From contig JAFGYB010000015.1 of assembly GCA_016936355.1 (NCBI GenBank), positions 62,001 through 126,000 of the forward strand: a stretch of DNA of 64,000 nt, given 5' to 3'. Positions 1 through 8,633 of the stretch are shown piece by piece (the first letter of the stretch is position 1; every line of letters begins with the position of its first letter). Below the pieces are notes generated by a model, which was not told where the DNA came from, made no database searches, and worked only from the letters and a program-made list of their open reading frames with translations. The stretch comes from Bacteroidales bacterium (GTDB lineage: Bacteria > Bacteroidota > Bacteroidia > Bacteroidales > F082). The position numbers were made by a program, and so were the translations under genes.

Positions 1-2734
1 GCACCTTGCCAAATACATGACGGTAGCTTTGGTCGTTCATACTGCGTACATGTACGTAACCGATCTTGCCATCCGAAAGTTTCATGGTCATGGCCTGCAT
101 TTGATCCAGCCAGCGCTGATACATCAGAGCCTGTTCCTGACGAGAAGAAATGGGTTTGATCACTTCGTCCCACGATTTCTTGGTGGTGGGATTGTAGAAA
201 CTCAAACGGGTAAAGGAACCGGCTTTGTTGTTCAAAAGTTTGGCCCAGTCAAAGCTGTTGTCAATCTGAACACCGTCGATCTTTTCCAGAATATCGCCTT
301 TCTTCACATCCGTCTTGGCATTATCCATCGGTCCCCCGTTGATAATTTCTTCCACAACGAGTCCCTTACCACCTTTCATCACATTGTACAACATGCCCAG
401 TGAAGCCGTTCGATCGGGGTTCTCATGTCTGGCATAATAGCGGGCTCCTGTATGCGAAACATTCAGTTCACCCAGCATTTCGCTCAGCATATTGGCAAAG
501 TCGTAATTGTTGTTGATGTACGGCAGGAATTGTTTGTAGTAATCGCGGTAGTAATCCCAGTTAACCCCCTGCAATTTGGGATCAAACAGTTTAACCCGCA
601 CCTGTTCCCAGGCATGATTGAAAATATAAGCTCTTTCACCGGCAGCATCCCATCTTACATTGGTATTGATACCCAGAGGCGTCACTCTGCCGTCGGCTGT
701 GGAAATCTTACTGATGCGACCACCGGCCAGCACAAAGATATTCTTTCCGCCCTTATCCATTTCCAGGCTGCCGCCACCGCGGGAACCCAGTTTAGCCAGC
801 ACTTTGGTTTTGTGTGTACGGGGTTCGGTAACCCAAAGGTCAAAACCTCTTTCGTAACGAGCCAGGTAATAAAGCTTTTCACCGTCTTTGGAAAGAAGGA
901 AATCGCTCAGAATGGATGAGTTAATGGTCAATCGTTTGGTACGGCTGTCCAGGTTCTTCAGGTTCAACACCAGGGGTTGTTTCCCTTTTTTGGCTTTAGT
1001 CGTATCACTTTTCGCTTCTTTTTTCTGTTCTTCTTTGAGCAAACTGTAATCATCTTTGCTCAGGTTAGACTGATCAAAAGCTTTCTGATTGAAATACATT
1101 CCATAAATATCGGCCTGACCGCCACGGCTCAGGTTCTTCATTCCTTCGCGCGAGGAAACCCAGGCCATCATTTTGCCGCCCAGGCCCCATTTAGGCCGCC
1201 CATCTCCAAATCCACTCTGGGTCAAATCAATGCGTTCACCACTGCCGTCGGCTTTCACCAGATCAACATCGGAACGTACAAACGTACCTTCGTTGGACTC
1301 AGCCAGGATCCATTTGCCGTCGGGTGACCAGGTAAAATACTGATCTCCGTCGGCATAGGAATAATTCACCCCTTTCGGAATCACCGTCACTGTTTTCTTG
1401 GTTTTGAAGTCGTATACTTTGAGGATATTGCGTTCTTCGAGGTAAGCCACTTTCTTGCCATCGGGAGAATATCGGGGCTGGAATTCGTTTTTATCGGTAG
1501 CCACCACCGGTTTGTTATCCACAATAGTGGAAGCATAGAAGTACGGCTCTTTATCATTGTCAATACTTAGCTTATCAATGTCCCAGTTACCGTTTTTTTC
1601 AACGGAATAAATGATGGAGCGTCCGTCGGGACTGAACTCGATCATACGTTCCTGGTAAGGGGTATCAGTAAGCCTTTTGGTCGTGCGACCATCAGCCGAA
1701 GTAGCAAAAATATCACCATGATAGACGAAAGCAACTTCCTTCCCGTTGGGGGACAGTGTCATTTCGCTGATCTGTCTGTTGCCAACCGAAATATTTTTAG
1801 TAGCCTGCTGGGCAAAGTCGGCCTGAACAGTGATCGGCACCACTTTGGGTTTTTCACCCGGAACCATCGTCATGATGTTGCCTCCATGAGTGAAACACAA
1901 CAAATTGGCATCCTGTGAATAGGTCAGGCCCCGAACGGGATTTCTCTTGAAGCTGGTCAGCTGTTTGGGATTGGCCGCATTATCCAGATTGGCTTCGTAA
2001 ACATTCAGGTCGTTGTTGTTCTTTTCACTCAGGTAAAAGTATGTTTTTCCTTTACCCCAAACGGGTTCCAGATCGTTCCCGTCGAAAGTGGTCAGCTTGT
2101 TGTAATGATTGGTTTTGAAATCATAAGTCCAGATATCGCAGGTAACGGAAGCTCTTTCGTGTTTCCGTTCTGCACTTTCATAGCCTTTAGTATCCTGGAA
2201 GATGATCTTATTTCCGTTGTCGTTATAACGGGCAAATTTTGTACCTGCCGAATTCAGCATAATGGATCTTCCGCCTTTTACCGGTACACTGTATAATTTG
2301 TGGAACAGTCCGGGAATAGGGAACCGCACCGAAGTATAGACATCATTACGGGTGGTTCCGAAGATTACATCCTTGTCGTTCAATGTGAAATCAGAAGGTA
2401 TGTCGGAGGCAGAATTAAAGGTCAGGCGGGTAGCGCTTCCCCCATCCGAAGGCATAACAAACACGTCAAAATTACCGTGCCTGTCGGAGGCAAAGGCAAT
2501 CATTTTACCGTTGTGGCTCCATACGGGATTGCTTTCGTAATCGGGTGTCATGGTCAACGGAATGGCTGTTCCCCCTGCAGCAGGGACTTTAAAAAGGTCG
2601 CCTTTGTATTCAAAAGCGATCCATTTCCCATCGGGAGAAATAGCAGGATCTCTCATCCATTTGGAATGAGTTTCGTTTTGTGCCATCAAAAAAGTAGGCA
2701 ACAAAAGCATAACTAAGAATAAAATTCGCTTCAT
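1..2734 (-). CDS. Tricorn-type S41 family protease, C-terminus cut off by window edge
   Basis: Large secreted or periplasmic peptidase of the tricorn family. The frame is open from the ATG at 2734 to the left edge, about 911 codons, so no stop is present. Residues 1-18 form a signal peptide ending MAQ. Residues about 25-680 carry repeated PD40/WD40-like blades (ISPDGKWIAF, LSPNGKEVAF, FSPDGRSIIY, YSPDGKKVAY), the two beta-propellers of tricorn. A PDZ domain follows at about 775-840 (GKGLVVEEII, KKGDILEKIDG). The last visible residues begin the C-terminal peptidase core; the catalytic Ser and Asp lie outside. Tricorn homologues degrade peptides; here the signal peptide suggests an envelope location. 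Long plus-strand frames in this region are shadows. Confidence 0.9.
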   Translation of the reverse strand, partial: MKRILFLVMLLLPTFLMAQNETHSKWMRDPAISPDGKWIAFEYKGDLFKVPAAGGTAIPLTMTPDYESNPVWSHNGKMIAFASDRHGNFDVFVMPSDGGSATRLTFNSASDIPSDFTLNDKDVIFGTTRNDVYTSVRFPIPGLFHKLYSVPVKGGRSIMLNSAGTKFARYNDNGNKIIFQDTKGYESAERKHERASVTCDIWTYDFKTNHYNKLTTFDGNDLEPVWGKGKTYFYLSEKNNNDLNVYEANLDNAANPKQLTSFKRNPVRGLTYSQDANLLCFTHGGNIMTMVPGEKPKVVPITVQADFAQQATKNISVGNRQISEMTLSPNGKEVAFVYHGDIFATSADGRTTKRLTDTPYQERMIEFSPDGRSIIYSVEKNGNWDIDKLSIDNDKEPYFYASTIVDNKPVVATDKNEFQPRYSPDGKKVAYLEERNILKVYDFKTKKTVTVIPKGVNYSYADGDQYFTWSPDGKWILAESNEGTFVRSDVDLVKADGSGERIDLTQSGFGDGRPKWGLGGKMMAWVSSREGMKNLSRGGQADIYGMYFNQKAFDQSNLSKDDYSLLKEEQKKEAKSDTTKAKKGKQPLVLNLKNLDSRTKRLTINSSILSDFLLSKDGEKLYYLARYERGFDLWVTEPRTHKTKVLAKLGSRGGGSLEMDKGGKNIFVLAGGRISKISTADGRVTPLGINTNVRWDAAGERAYIFNHAWEQVRVKLFDPKLQGVNWDYYRDYYKQFLPYINNNYDFANMLSEMLGELNVSHTGARYYARHENPDRTASLGMLYNVMKGGKGLVVEEIINGGPMDNAKTDVKKGDILEKIDGVQIDNSFDWAKLLNNKAGSFTRLSFYNPTTKKSWDEVIKPISSRQEQALMYQRWLDQMQAMTMKLSDGKIGYVHVRSMNDQSYRHVFGKV

Positions 2735-3157
2735 AGTGTAAAGGTTAATTAAATTAATGATTGATTCATTTTTCAGATATGATTCTATAACTCTGAATTC
2801 AGAAAGTTCAAATATAAAAAATATAACTCGTCAAAACCCTTCCGGTTCTGCAAGTTACAACACGATTATCCAATTAATTCCAGTTTCAAAACAATCAATC
2901 GTACAATTGCAGGATCGATTATAGACCACTTCATTTATTATATGACGAAAGATCATTTAGTATGTTACATTCCTTAAAACACTGTAAATCTGCCCGTTTA
3001 TCAGGAGAGAGCAACAAGTTCACGCCTGATAAATCAACACATCCCGCTTCGAATCGATAATTCATTGTCCAAATGTTCTTTCAATTTAAAAACGGAGAAA
3101 GTACGTTCAAACAAATCGACCAATACTTTGATTTACTCGACAAAAAAACAGCCCGAT
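2735..3157. other. Intergenic region of 423 bp without a convincing gene
   Basis: AT-rich spacer between the start of the tricorn gene and the stop of the decarboxylase. It holds a 9-bp perfect inverted repeat, TTTATCAGG at 2997-3005 and CCTGATAAA at 3025-3033, with a 19-nt loop and no U-tract. On the minus strand a 31-codon frame at about 3035-3145 reads like protein (VDLFERTFSVFKLKEHL) but is bounded by stops on both sides and lacks a start; it might be a gene remnant. The tricorn promoter should lie here, but no clear TAnnTTTG element was found. Confidence 0.5.
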
Positions 3158-4615
3158 TTACAGGAGTTCCTGTGATTTTTGCCGGATCAGTTTCCACGCT
3201 TTTTCCACATGATGTCTTTCCGTCCTGATACCGGAAATAGCCACCCGTAAGACCAGTTGGTTGTTTAGCTTCGTATGAGAGAGAAACAACTCACCCGTGG
3301 CATTGATGTTGTTCATCAACTTCTCGTTCAGTTCATCAACCCTTTGTACATCCTTGACAGGATCGGGATGAAACCGGAAACAGACCACGCTGAACGGCAC
3401 AGGTGCCATTAGTTCAAAGTCAGGGGAGGCCGCCATCTCCTCTTTCAGCCATTTTGCCAGGTTCAAATGCTCTTTGATGCGGTTTTGAATCCCTTCCACG
3501 CCGAAATAACGGATGATGAACCAGAGTTTCAGGGAACGAAACCTCCTCCCCAACTGAATTCCGTAGTCCATATAATTTTGTACAGAACTGCCTTCCCCAG
3601 TTTTCAAATACTCGGCCACCAGAGAAAAGGCTCTTTTCAGAACTTCTGGCTTTTGGGTAAAAAACACACTCAAATCGATGGGGGTAAACATCCATTTGTG
3701 AGGATTTACCACAACAGAGTCTGCCTTTTCTATTCCTTTAAAAATAGTTCTCATTTCGGGCAAAACGGCAGCAACCCCACCATAGGCGCCATCCACATGC
3801 AACCAGATGTTTTCTTTGTTGCAAATATCCCCGATGGCATCTACCGGATCGATACTGGTAGACGAAGTAGTACCCACCGTAGCTACCACACAGAAAGGAT
3901 ACCAACCGTTGCCTCTGTCTTCTTCGATGGCATTTTGCAGCGCTTCAGGGATCATCCGGAACTGACCATCCACCGGGATTTTTCTGATGCCTTCCATTCC
4001 TATTCCCATGGCCAGAGCCCCTTTATCGATGGAAGAATGGGAATGTTCCGTACAATAAAGCCGTAACCGAGGCACTTCTCCCCTGCCGGCCATGCCCTTT
4101 TGCCGAAAATTAAATTCGACCGCCTGTTCCCGGGCTGCTGCGATGGCATGCATGGAGCTCACCGAGGCCGTATCGTAGATAATCCCCCAGAAATCTTTGG
4201 GAAAACCCAGCATCTGTCGAAACCAGTCCAGGGTCACATCCTCCAGTTCTGTGACAGCCGGCGATGTCTTCCACAACATTCCGTTCACATTAAGTGCAGC
4301 GGAAAACATCTCAGCCAGAATGCCAGGGGCACTGGCAGTAGAATTAAAATATGCCATGAAATTGGGATGATTCCAATGGGTGATACCCGGCATGATAATC
4401 TCGTCCAGATCACGGATCATATCGGCCATGTTTTCCCCTTTCTGTGGGGGTTGTGTTGGAATTTTTGATTTGATATCGCCGGGGCTGACCTGCGAGAGCA
4501 CCGGATACTCTTCCACATGCATTAAATATTCGGTGATCCAATCCACCACTTTGTATCCGTATTGCCTGAATTCTTCCGGTGCCATATCACCGGTTCGGGG
4601 ATGGTTCTTGTCCAT
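3158..4615 (-). CDS. PLP-dependent aromatic L-amino acid decarboxylase (group II)
   Basis: Cytoplasmic group II pyridoxal-phosphate decarboxylase, 485 residues, the usual size of tyrosine/tryptophan/DOPA decarboxylases. Visible landmarks are the cofactor-stacking His region TEHSHSS (about 189-195), the PLP-pyridine Asp in HVDGAYGG (D275) and the Schiff-base lysine in NPHKWMF (K307). N-terminal HPNFMAYF and TSPAVTELE are typical of the aromatic rather than glutamate branch. It would convert an aromatic amino acid to its amine and CO2. It stands alone, with 78 bp to the rlmB gene downstream. A weak promoter-like TATCTTAG lies at 4653-4660 on the minus strand. Exact substrate cannot be read from sequence. 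Confidence 0.9.
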   Translation of the reverse strand: MDKNHPRTGDMAPEEFRQYGYKVVDWITEYLMHVEEYPVLSQVSPGDIKSKIPTQPPQKGENMADMIRDLDEIIMPGITHWNHPNFMAYFNSTASAPGILAEMFSAALNVNGMLWKTSPAVTELEDVTLDWFRQMLGFPKDFWGIIYDTASVSSMHAIAAAREQAVEFNFRQKGMAGRGEVPRLRLYCTEHSHSSIDKGALAMGIGMEGIRKIPVDGQFRMIPEALQNAIEEDRGNGWYPFCVVATVGTTSSTSIDPVDAIGDICNKENIWLHVDGAYGGVAAVLPEMRTIFKGIEKADSVVVNPHKWMFTPIDLSVFFTQKPEVLKRAFSLVAEYLKTGEGSSVQNYMDYGIQLGRRFRSLKLWFIIRYFGVEGIQNRIKEHLNLAKWLKEEMAASPDFELMAPVPFSVVCFRFHPDPVKDVQRVDELNEKLMNNINATGELFLSHTKLNNQLVLRVAISGIRTERHHVEKAWKLIRQKSQELL

Positions 4616-4693
4616 TAGAGTTCTGATTTTTGATGATCCAAACTTGAATGAACTAAGATATAAAGTTTATGCTAAGGAAATTCTTAAAACTGA

Positions 4694-5455
4694 TTACGCG
4701 TCGTTTTCCATTCGCTGACGCACTACTTCATGCATAAGAATTCCGGCAGCTACCGAAACGTTGAGCGATTCGATGGTGCCCAACATGGGAATTTTCACCC
4801 GGACATCGGTAAGTTTCAGATAGGCTTCGGAAATGCCCGTACCTTCCGATCCCATGAGCAGTGCTACAGGCCCTGTAAGGTTTTCCCTGAAATGATAATG
4901 ATCTGCTTTCTCGGTAACGGCAACGACCTTTAATCCGCTTTCCTTCAAAAAAGTCAGGCTGTCTTTCAGGTTGTGCTCGCGGCAAATGGGCACTTTGAAT
5001 ACAGCTCCGGCAGAAGATTTTACAGCATCAGAATTCAGAGGTGCCGTTCCTTTGTCAGGAACCAGCACCGCATGAACCCCAGCACTTTCAGCAGTACGCA
5101 ACAAACCTCCGAAATTGCGGATGTCAGTCACTCGATCCAGCACCAGAATAAAAGGCGTATCTCCCTGTTCGTACAATGAGGGGAGAATCTGATCAATTTT
5201 ATAAAAGCTTACCGGTGAAACAGTAGCAATTACCCCCTGATGATTCTTGCGGGTAATGCGGTTCAGTTTCTCAACGGGAACCCACTGAAACGGGATTTCG
5301 TGTTCTTTCAGCAAGCTCATCAACTCGTGGAATACCGGGGTTTTAATTCCATGCTGCAACAATACTTTCTCAATTTCCTTCCCCGACCGGATGGCTTCCA
5401 TCAACGGACGGGTACCATAGATCATATCCTGTGATTCCTGATTACTTTGATTCAT
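4694..5455 (-). CDS. rlmB: 23S rRNA (guanosine-2'-O-)-methyltransferase, SpoU/TrmH family
   Basis: SPOUT-fold RNA ribose methyltransferase of 253 residues using S-adenosylmethionine. An N-terminal substrate-binding domain (about 10-85, YGTRPLMEAI) precedes the SpoU domain, whose three knot motifs are visible: DRVTDIRNFGGLLRTAE (107-123), LLMGSEGTGI (199-208) and IPMLGTIESLNVSVAAGI (222-239). The RlmB branch modifies G2251 of 23S rRNA in E. coli; assignment to that site rather than another rRNA or tRNA position is inferred from domain structure. Its ATG overlaps the stop of rmuC by one base (TAATG), so the two are translationally coupled. Confidence 0.88.
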   Translation of the reverse strand: MNQSNQESQDMIYGTRPLMEAIRSGKEIEKVLLQHGIKTPVFHELMSLLKEHEIPFQWVPVEKLNRITRKNHQGVIATVSPVSFYKIDQILPSLYEQGDTPFILVLDRVTDIRNFGGLLRTAESAGVHAVLVPDKGTAPLNSDAVKSSAGAVFKVPICREHNLKDSLTFLKESGLKVVAVTEKADHYHFRENLTGPVALLMGSEGTGISEAYLKLTDVRVKIPMLGTIESLNVSVAAGILMHEVVRQRMENDA

Positions 5456-6807
5456 TATTCGTCCAAATATTTCTGATCGATTTCCTTATTTGCTCTGGTC
5501 TTGACACCCAGTGTTTTGAGTTTTTCCACCTGTCCTACCAGATTACCTCTTCCGGAAACCAACTTTTTATGAGCATCCTGATAGGAATTCCGGGCACGGT
5601 CCAGGTTTTGACCTACCTTTTCGAGGTCTTCAATAAATCCCACAAATTTCTCATACAGCTTAGCCCCCTGATCCGAGATTTCCAAAGCATTACGGGTCTG
5701 TCGTTCGTGCCGCCAAATGGAAGCCACTGTACGCAAGGTTGCCAGCAATGTCGTGGGGCTGACAATCACAATACGTTTTTCCCAGGCATCGTTAAACAAC
5801 TCGGGATCGGCCTGAACCGCTACGGCAAATGCCGGCTCCACCGGCAAGAACATCAACACAAAATCGGGAGAGTTCAGTTCGCTCAACTCATCGTACTTTT
5901 TATCGCTCAGCTCCTTAATGTGGTTTTTAATGGAGGTTAAGTGCTGTTTCAGTGCTGCATTTTTTTTGTCTTCTTCTTCGGCTGCTATGTAATGCTGAAA
6001 TGCTGTAAGCGATACTTTGGAGTCAATGATCAGGTGTTTGTCTTCGGGCAGTTTGATCACCACATCAGGGCGCAGGATTTTTCCCTCGGCGCTGGTGGCG
6101 GTGTACTGCACAAAATATTCTTCGTCCTTGATCAGTCCCGATCGTTCCAGGATGCGCTCCAACACCACTTCCCCCCAGTTGCCCTGTTTCTTGGTATCAG
6201 ACTTCAATGCTTTGGTCAGATTACTCGCTTCTTCTCCCAGCCGTACGTTCATATCCTGTAGCCGCTTCAGCTCTTCTTTTAGTACCGTCTGGTCGATCTT
6301 CCCCTTCTGATAGGTTTCTTCCACTTTTTTCTCAAAATCAGTGATCTTATCTTTCAACGGATCCAGCAGGTCCTTCATCTGCTTGTTGGATGTTTCATTG
6401 AATTCCTTGGTATTTTGTTTCAGAATGGACTGAGCGAGAAACTCAAAATCCTTTTTAAATTTTTCCTGTATCTTTTCCAGCTCCTGGCGCTCCTCGTTAA
6501 GCCGGGTCTCCAGATGCCGGTATTCGGTCTGCAACACGGCATTTTTCTTTTCTGCTTCCTGTTTTGCGTTTTCCGTTAGTTCCAGTTTCCGGGTCAGACT
6601 ATCCTGTTCTCCCCTTACTGTGGAAATCCGCTCACTCAGAACTCCCAGATTTCTTTCCAGTTCATTTTTTTCGATCTGCCACGAACCATAAGCTTTTTCC
6701 AGTTCTACTTTACCATCAGATTTAACGGTTTTCATTTTCTGTCGAAACAGCAACCAGGCTATAATAAAACCAAGGATAAGTCCGGCCAAAACATAGAGGA
6801 TTTCCAT
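5455..6807 (-). CDS. rmuC: DNA recombination protein RmuC
   Basis: RmuC family protein of 450 residues. One N-terminal membrane anchor (residues about 3-20, LYVLAGLILGFIIAWLLF) is followed by a long coiled coil (about 35-190, rich in E, K, L and Q) and a conserved globular region (about 200-400) with GNWGEVVLERILERSGL, DVVIKLPEDKHLIIDSKVSL and FMFLPVEPAF-like segments. The family limits inversion of short inverted repeats in E. coli and carries a restriction-endonuclease-like fold, so a nuclease role is inferred. It is the first gene of a rmuC-rlmB pair. A near-consensus promoter TATCTTTA lies at 6824-6831. Confidence 0.9.
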   Translation of the reverse strand: MEILYVLAGLILGFIIAWLLFRQKMKTVKSDGKVELEKAYGSWQIEKNELERNLGVLSERISTVRGEQDSLTRKLELTENAKQEAEKKNAVLQTEYRHLETRLNEERQELEKIQEKFKKDFEFLAQSILKQNTKEFNETSNKQMKDLLDPLKDKITDFEKKVEETYQKGKIDQTVLKEELKRLQDMNVRLGEEASNLTKALKSDTKKQGNWGEVVLERILERSGLIKDEEYFVQYTATSAEGKILRPDVVIKLPEDKHLIIDSKVSLTAFQHYIAAEEEDKKNAALKQHLTSIKNHIKELSDKKYDELSELNSPDFVLMFLPVEPAFAVAVQADPELFNDAWEKRIVIVSPTTLLATLRTVASIWRHERQTRNALEISDQGAKLYEKFVGFIEDLEKVGQNLDRARNSYQDAHKKLVSGRGNLVGQVEKLKTLGVKTRANKEIDQKYLDE

Positions 6808-7026
6808 GACAACTATTTTTGAGTAAAGATAGGATTTTTGGATGAAAGAAAAAGGTCGAATGAAGTGTGAATGATAGTCGGTCCAACCCGTCTGATAGCG
6901 AGCAATAAAAGAAATCCCCTGCTGACCGAAGCTGATTCTTTATAAGATCTTAGCATTATTATCAGCTTTATTTTCCTAATCGATGCTTCGGAACAGGATC
7001 ATCCATACGACAGATTTATAAAAATA

Positions 7027-7053
7027 AAAAGGCCATCCAATGGACGGCCTTTT
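7027..7053 (-). terminator. Rho-independent terminator after the GroES gene
   Basis: Near-perfect palindrome with stem AAAAGGCC/GGCCTTTT and an inner TCCA/TGGA helix. Read on the minus strand it is followed by a run of T, 20 bp past the stop of the GroES-type gene. Confidence 0.85.
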
Positions 7054-7071
7054 GTTCCTTCTTCGATTCTG

Positions 7072-7359
7072 TTAAATCTCGTCGGTTTCTACCACTTTAG
7101 CCAGTAAGTCGGCGTAGGGAACCATGAGGTATTTTTTGGATTCAAAGTCGAATTCTGTGCCGGAGAATTTTTTATAAAAAACTGTATCGCCCACCGAGAT
7201 GCCTGGATTTTCAATATTTCCAATGGCAGCCACTTTGGCGTACTGCGGTTTTTCCTTGGCAGTGTCAGGAATAATAATCCCCGAAGCAGTTTTCTGTTCT
7301 TCCTTATCCTGCGTGATGTCCAGCAAAACGTTTTCGTTCAATGGTTGTAACTCTTTCAT
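7072..7359 (-). CDS. GroES-type co-chaperonin, stand-alone
   Basis: Ten-kilodalton chaperonin of 95 residues. It has the N-terminal PLNENVLLDI strand, the mobile loop KTASGIIIPDTAKEK (about 24-38) with the hydrophobic tripeptide that docks on GroEL, and the C-terminal strand YLMVPYADLLAKV. Unlike canonical groES it has no groEL next to it; instead the fused thioredoxin/glutaredoxin gene lies 24 bp upstream in the same direction, and a strong terminator follows. An additional GroES copy acting with a GroEL encoded elsewhere is the simplest reading. Confidence 0.88.
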   Translation of the reverse strand: MKELQPLNENVLLDITQDKEEQKTASGIIIPDTAKEKPQYAKVAAIGNIENPGISVGDTVFYKKFSGTEFDFESKKYLMVPYADLLAKVVETDEI

Positions 7360-7383
7360 GATTTTTATGTTTTTAATGTTTGT

Positions 7384-7971
7384 TTATTGAATTCCCAGTA
7401 ACGTATTAATCTTTTGTTTGTCGAAGCCCACGATCATCTGTCCGTTGATGTCGGTCTGCGGTACGCCCTGCTGACCACTGCGTTTCACCATAGCCTCGGC
7501 TGCCTGCTGATCTTTGGAAACATCCACGTCGGTGAAACGAATACCGTTCTTTTTGAGGTGCGTTTTCAATGTGTTGCACCAGGTACAAGTGGGGGTAGAA
7601 TACACCGTCACCCTTTTCTGGGGTTTTTCATCCCCGTCGGTAATTTTGGCAGTGAACAAAGCATCTTCGAACAGTCCTTTGTAAAAATTATTTTCATTAC
7701 AGCCTTTGATGGTGTTCACAAACTGCTTTCCTTCAAAGACCATCAGCGTAGGAGCCGAAGTGATGGAATAGGCACCGTGAATATCGCGTACCTTGCTTAC
7801 ATCGGCAGCCACCAGCTGCACATCTTTTACTTTTTCGAGTGCCTGGGCAATGTTTTGGTAACTGCAGTCACTGGCTTCTGTTCCTTTTTTGTAGAGCAAT
7901 ACATAACTCTTTTTCCCGTCTTCCAAAAAACGAAGCATTTCCTCGTGCGAACCGATATTTTTCAATTCCAT
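7384..7971 (-). CDS. Thioredoxin-like / glutaredoxin-like two-domain protein
   Basis: Protein of 195 residues joining two thioredoxin folds. The N-terminal domain (about 1-108) has the cis-proline segment TSAPTLMVF but no CxxC; only C36 in TEASDCSY sits near the expected place. The C-terminal domain (about 119-195) is a glutaredoxin/NrdH-type fold with active site TPTCTWC (C129, C132), GVPQTDIN with the cis-proline, and GFDKQKI. No signal peptide, so cytoplasmic. It likely catalyses dithiol-disulfide exchange via the second domain, with the first as a docking or monothiol module. It is co-directional with the GroES gene. Confidence 0.85.
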   Translation of the reverse strand: MELKNIGSHEEMLRFLEDGKKSYVLLYKKGTEASDCSYQNIAQALEKVKDVQLVAADVSKVRDIHGAYSITSAPTLMVFEGKQFVNTIKGCNENNFYKGLFEDALFTAKITDGDEKPQKRVTVYSTPTCTWCNTLKTHLKKNGIRFTDVDVSKDQQAAEAMVKRSGQQGVPQTDINGQMIVGFDKQKINTLLGIQ

Positions 7972-8075
7972 AATTCTTATAACTTTTTCCAGCTACTTAT
8001 CAATTTATATGCCACCTGGTCATCAGACACATTTTTCACAATGAAACATTTTCGGATATGACAATTTTTCATAGT

Positions 8076-8522
8076 TCAGTACAAAAAGGGAAGCACTTTC
8101 TTGGTTTGCTCTTTGTACATCAGGTAGTCATCACCAAACTGACGTACCAACCCTTTTTCTTCATAAGGCATTTTCAACAGAAGTGCCACGACCAGTGTCA
8201 GCAGAACAGCAAGACGAAACCAGGTAAAGTCGGAGAGCACCAAGGGAATGACTGCCACCACCTGTGCCAGGTACATGGGATGCCGGATCTGACGATAAGG
8301 TCCGCTCGTTATCAGTACCCCACCGTTTTTAGGACGGGGTGCTATATTTACATTATGAATACCCGCTACATATATAGCAACTATTCCCAATACAACACCG
8401 GCCATCTCCACCACAATACCATCCCAGGTTCCGGCCAGCCAGGGACCTGTCAGAAAAATAACAGCCAGACTGCCCAACTGGAAAAACACCAGCACATAAG
8501 GATATATCTTTTCACGAAACAT
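8076..8522 (-). CDS. Isoprenylcysteine/phospholipid methyltransferase-like membrane protein (ICMT family)
   Basis: Integral membrane protein of 148 residues with about four hydrophobic helices. The diagnostic C-terminal part is present: TSGPYRQIRHPMYLA (about 90-104), then MPYEEKGLVRQFGDDYLMYKE, the SAM-binding signature shared by isoprenylcysteine carboxyl methyltransferases and PEMT-like enzymes. Bacterial members methylate unidentified lipids or small molecules, so the substrate is open. The gene has its own promoter at 8602-8609 and a structured 5' leader (8541-8598). Confidence 0.85.
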   Translation of the reverse strand: MFREKIYPYVLVFFQLGSLAVIFLTGPWLAGTWDGIVVEMAGVVLGIVAIYVAGIHNVNIAPRPKNGGVLITSGPYRQIRHPMYLAQVVAVIPLVLSDFTWFRLAVLLTLVVALLLKMPYEEKGLVRQFGDDYLMYKEQTKKVLPFLY

Positions 8523-8540
8523 AAACGATTGATTTAAAAT

Positions 8541-8598
8541 GCCGGCCTCCTGATCTGAAAATGCAAGTAGAGAAAAAGGTTTGAACGAGGAGACCGGC
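8541..8598 (-). promoter_or_regulatory. Predicted 5'-leader hairpin of the ICMT-like gene
   Basis: In the predicted minus-strand transcript GCCGGUCUCCU (8598-8588) pairs completely with AGGAGGCCGGC (8551-8541), 11 bp including one G-U, around a 36-nt loop. The 3' arm contains AGGAGG, ending 23 nt before the ATG. The predicted start of transcription is at about 8595, so the hairpin would occupy the very 5' end of the RNA. It may regulate translation, stability or attenuation. Confidence 0.5.
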
Positions 8599-8601
8599 GG
8601 A

Positions 8602-8609
8602 CAAAAATA
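8602..8609 (-). promoter_or_regulatory. Bacteroidota -7 promoter element TATTTTTG
   Basis: Exact match to TAnnTTTG on the minus strand, 80 bp upstream of the ICMT-like gene ATG. Confidence 0.55.
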
Positions 8610-8614
8610 CTAAA

Positions 8615-8631
8615 CTTCGCTTTGCTGCGAA
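8615..8631 (-). terminator. Weak terminator-like hairpin after the rhomboid gene
   Basis: TTCGC/GCGAA stem directly after the rhomboid stop codon, followed on the minus strand by a loose T-rich stretch (GTTTAGTATTTTTG). Short stem, so low confidence. Confidence 0.35.
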
Positions 8632-8633
8632 TA

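Noticed and set aside
1515-1523. Perfect DnaA box TTATCCACA on the plus strand
   Set aside because: Single copy inside the tricorn coding region; about one such 9-mer per 100 kb and strand-pair is expected by chance.
17-2716. Series of long plus-strand frames at the left end
   Set aside because: They lie antisense to a continuous, well-conserved tricorn frame with a signal peptide and propeller repeats.
3035-3145. Minus-strand 31-codon frame resembling a protein fragment
   Set aside because: No start codon, stops on both sides and no family recognised; kept only as a note in the spacer entry.
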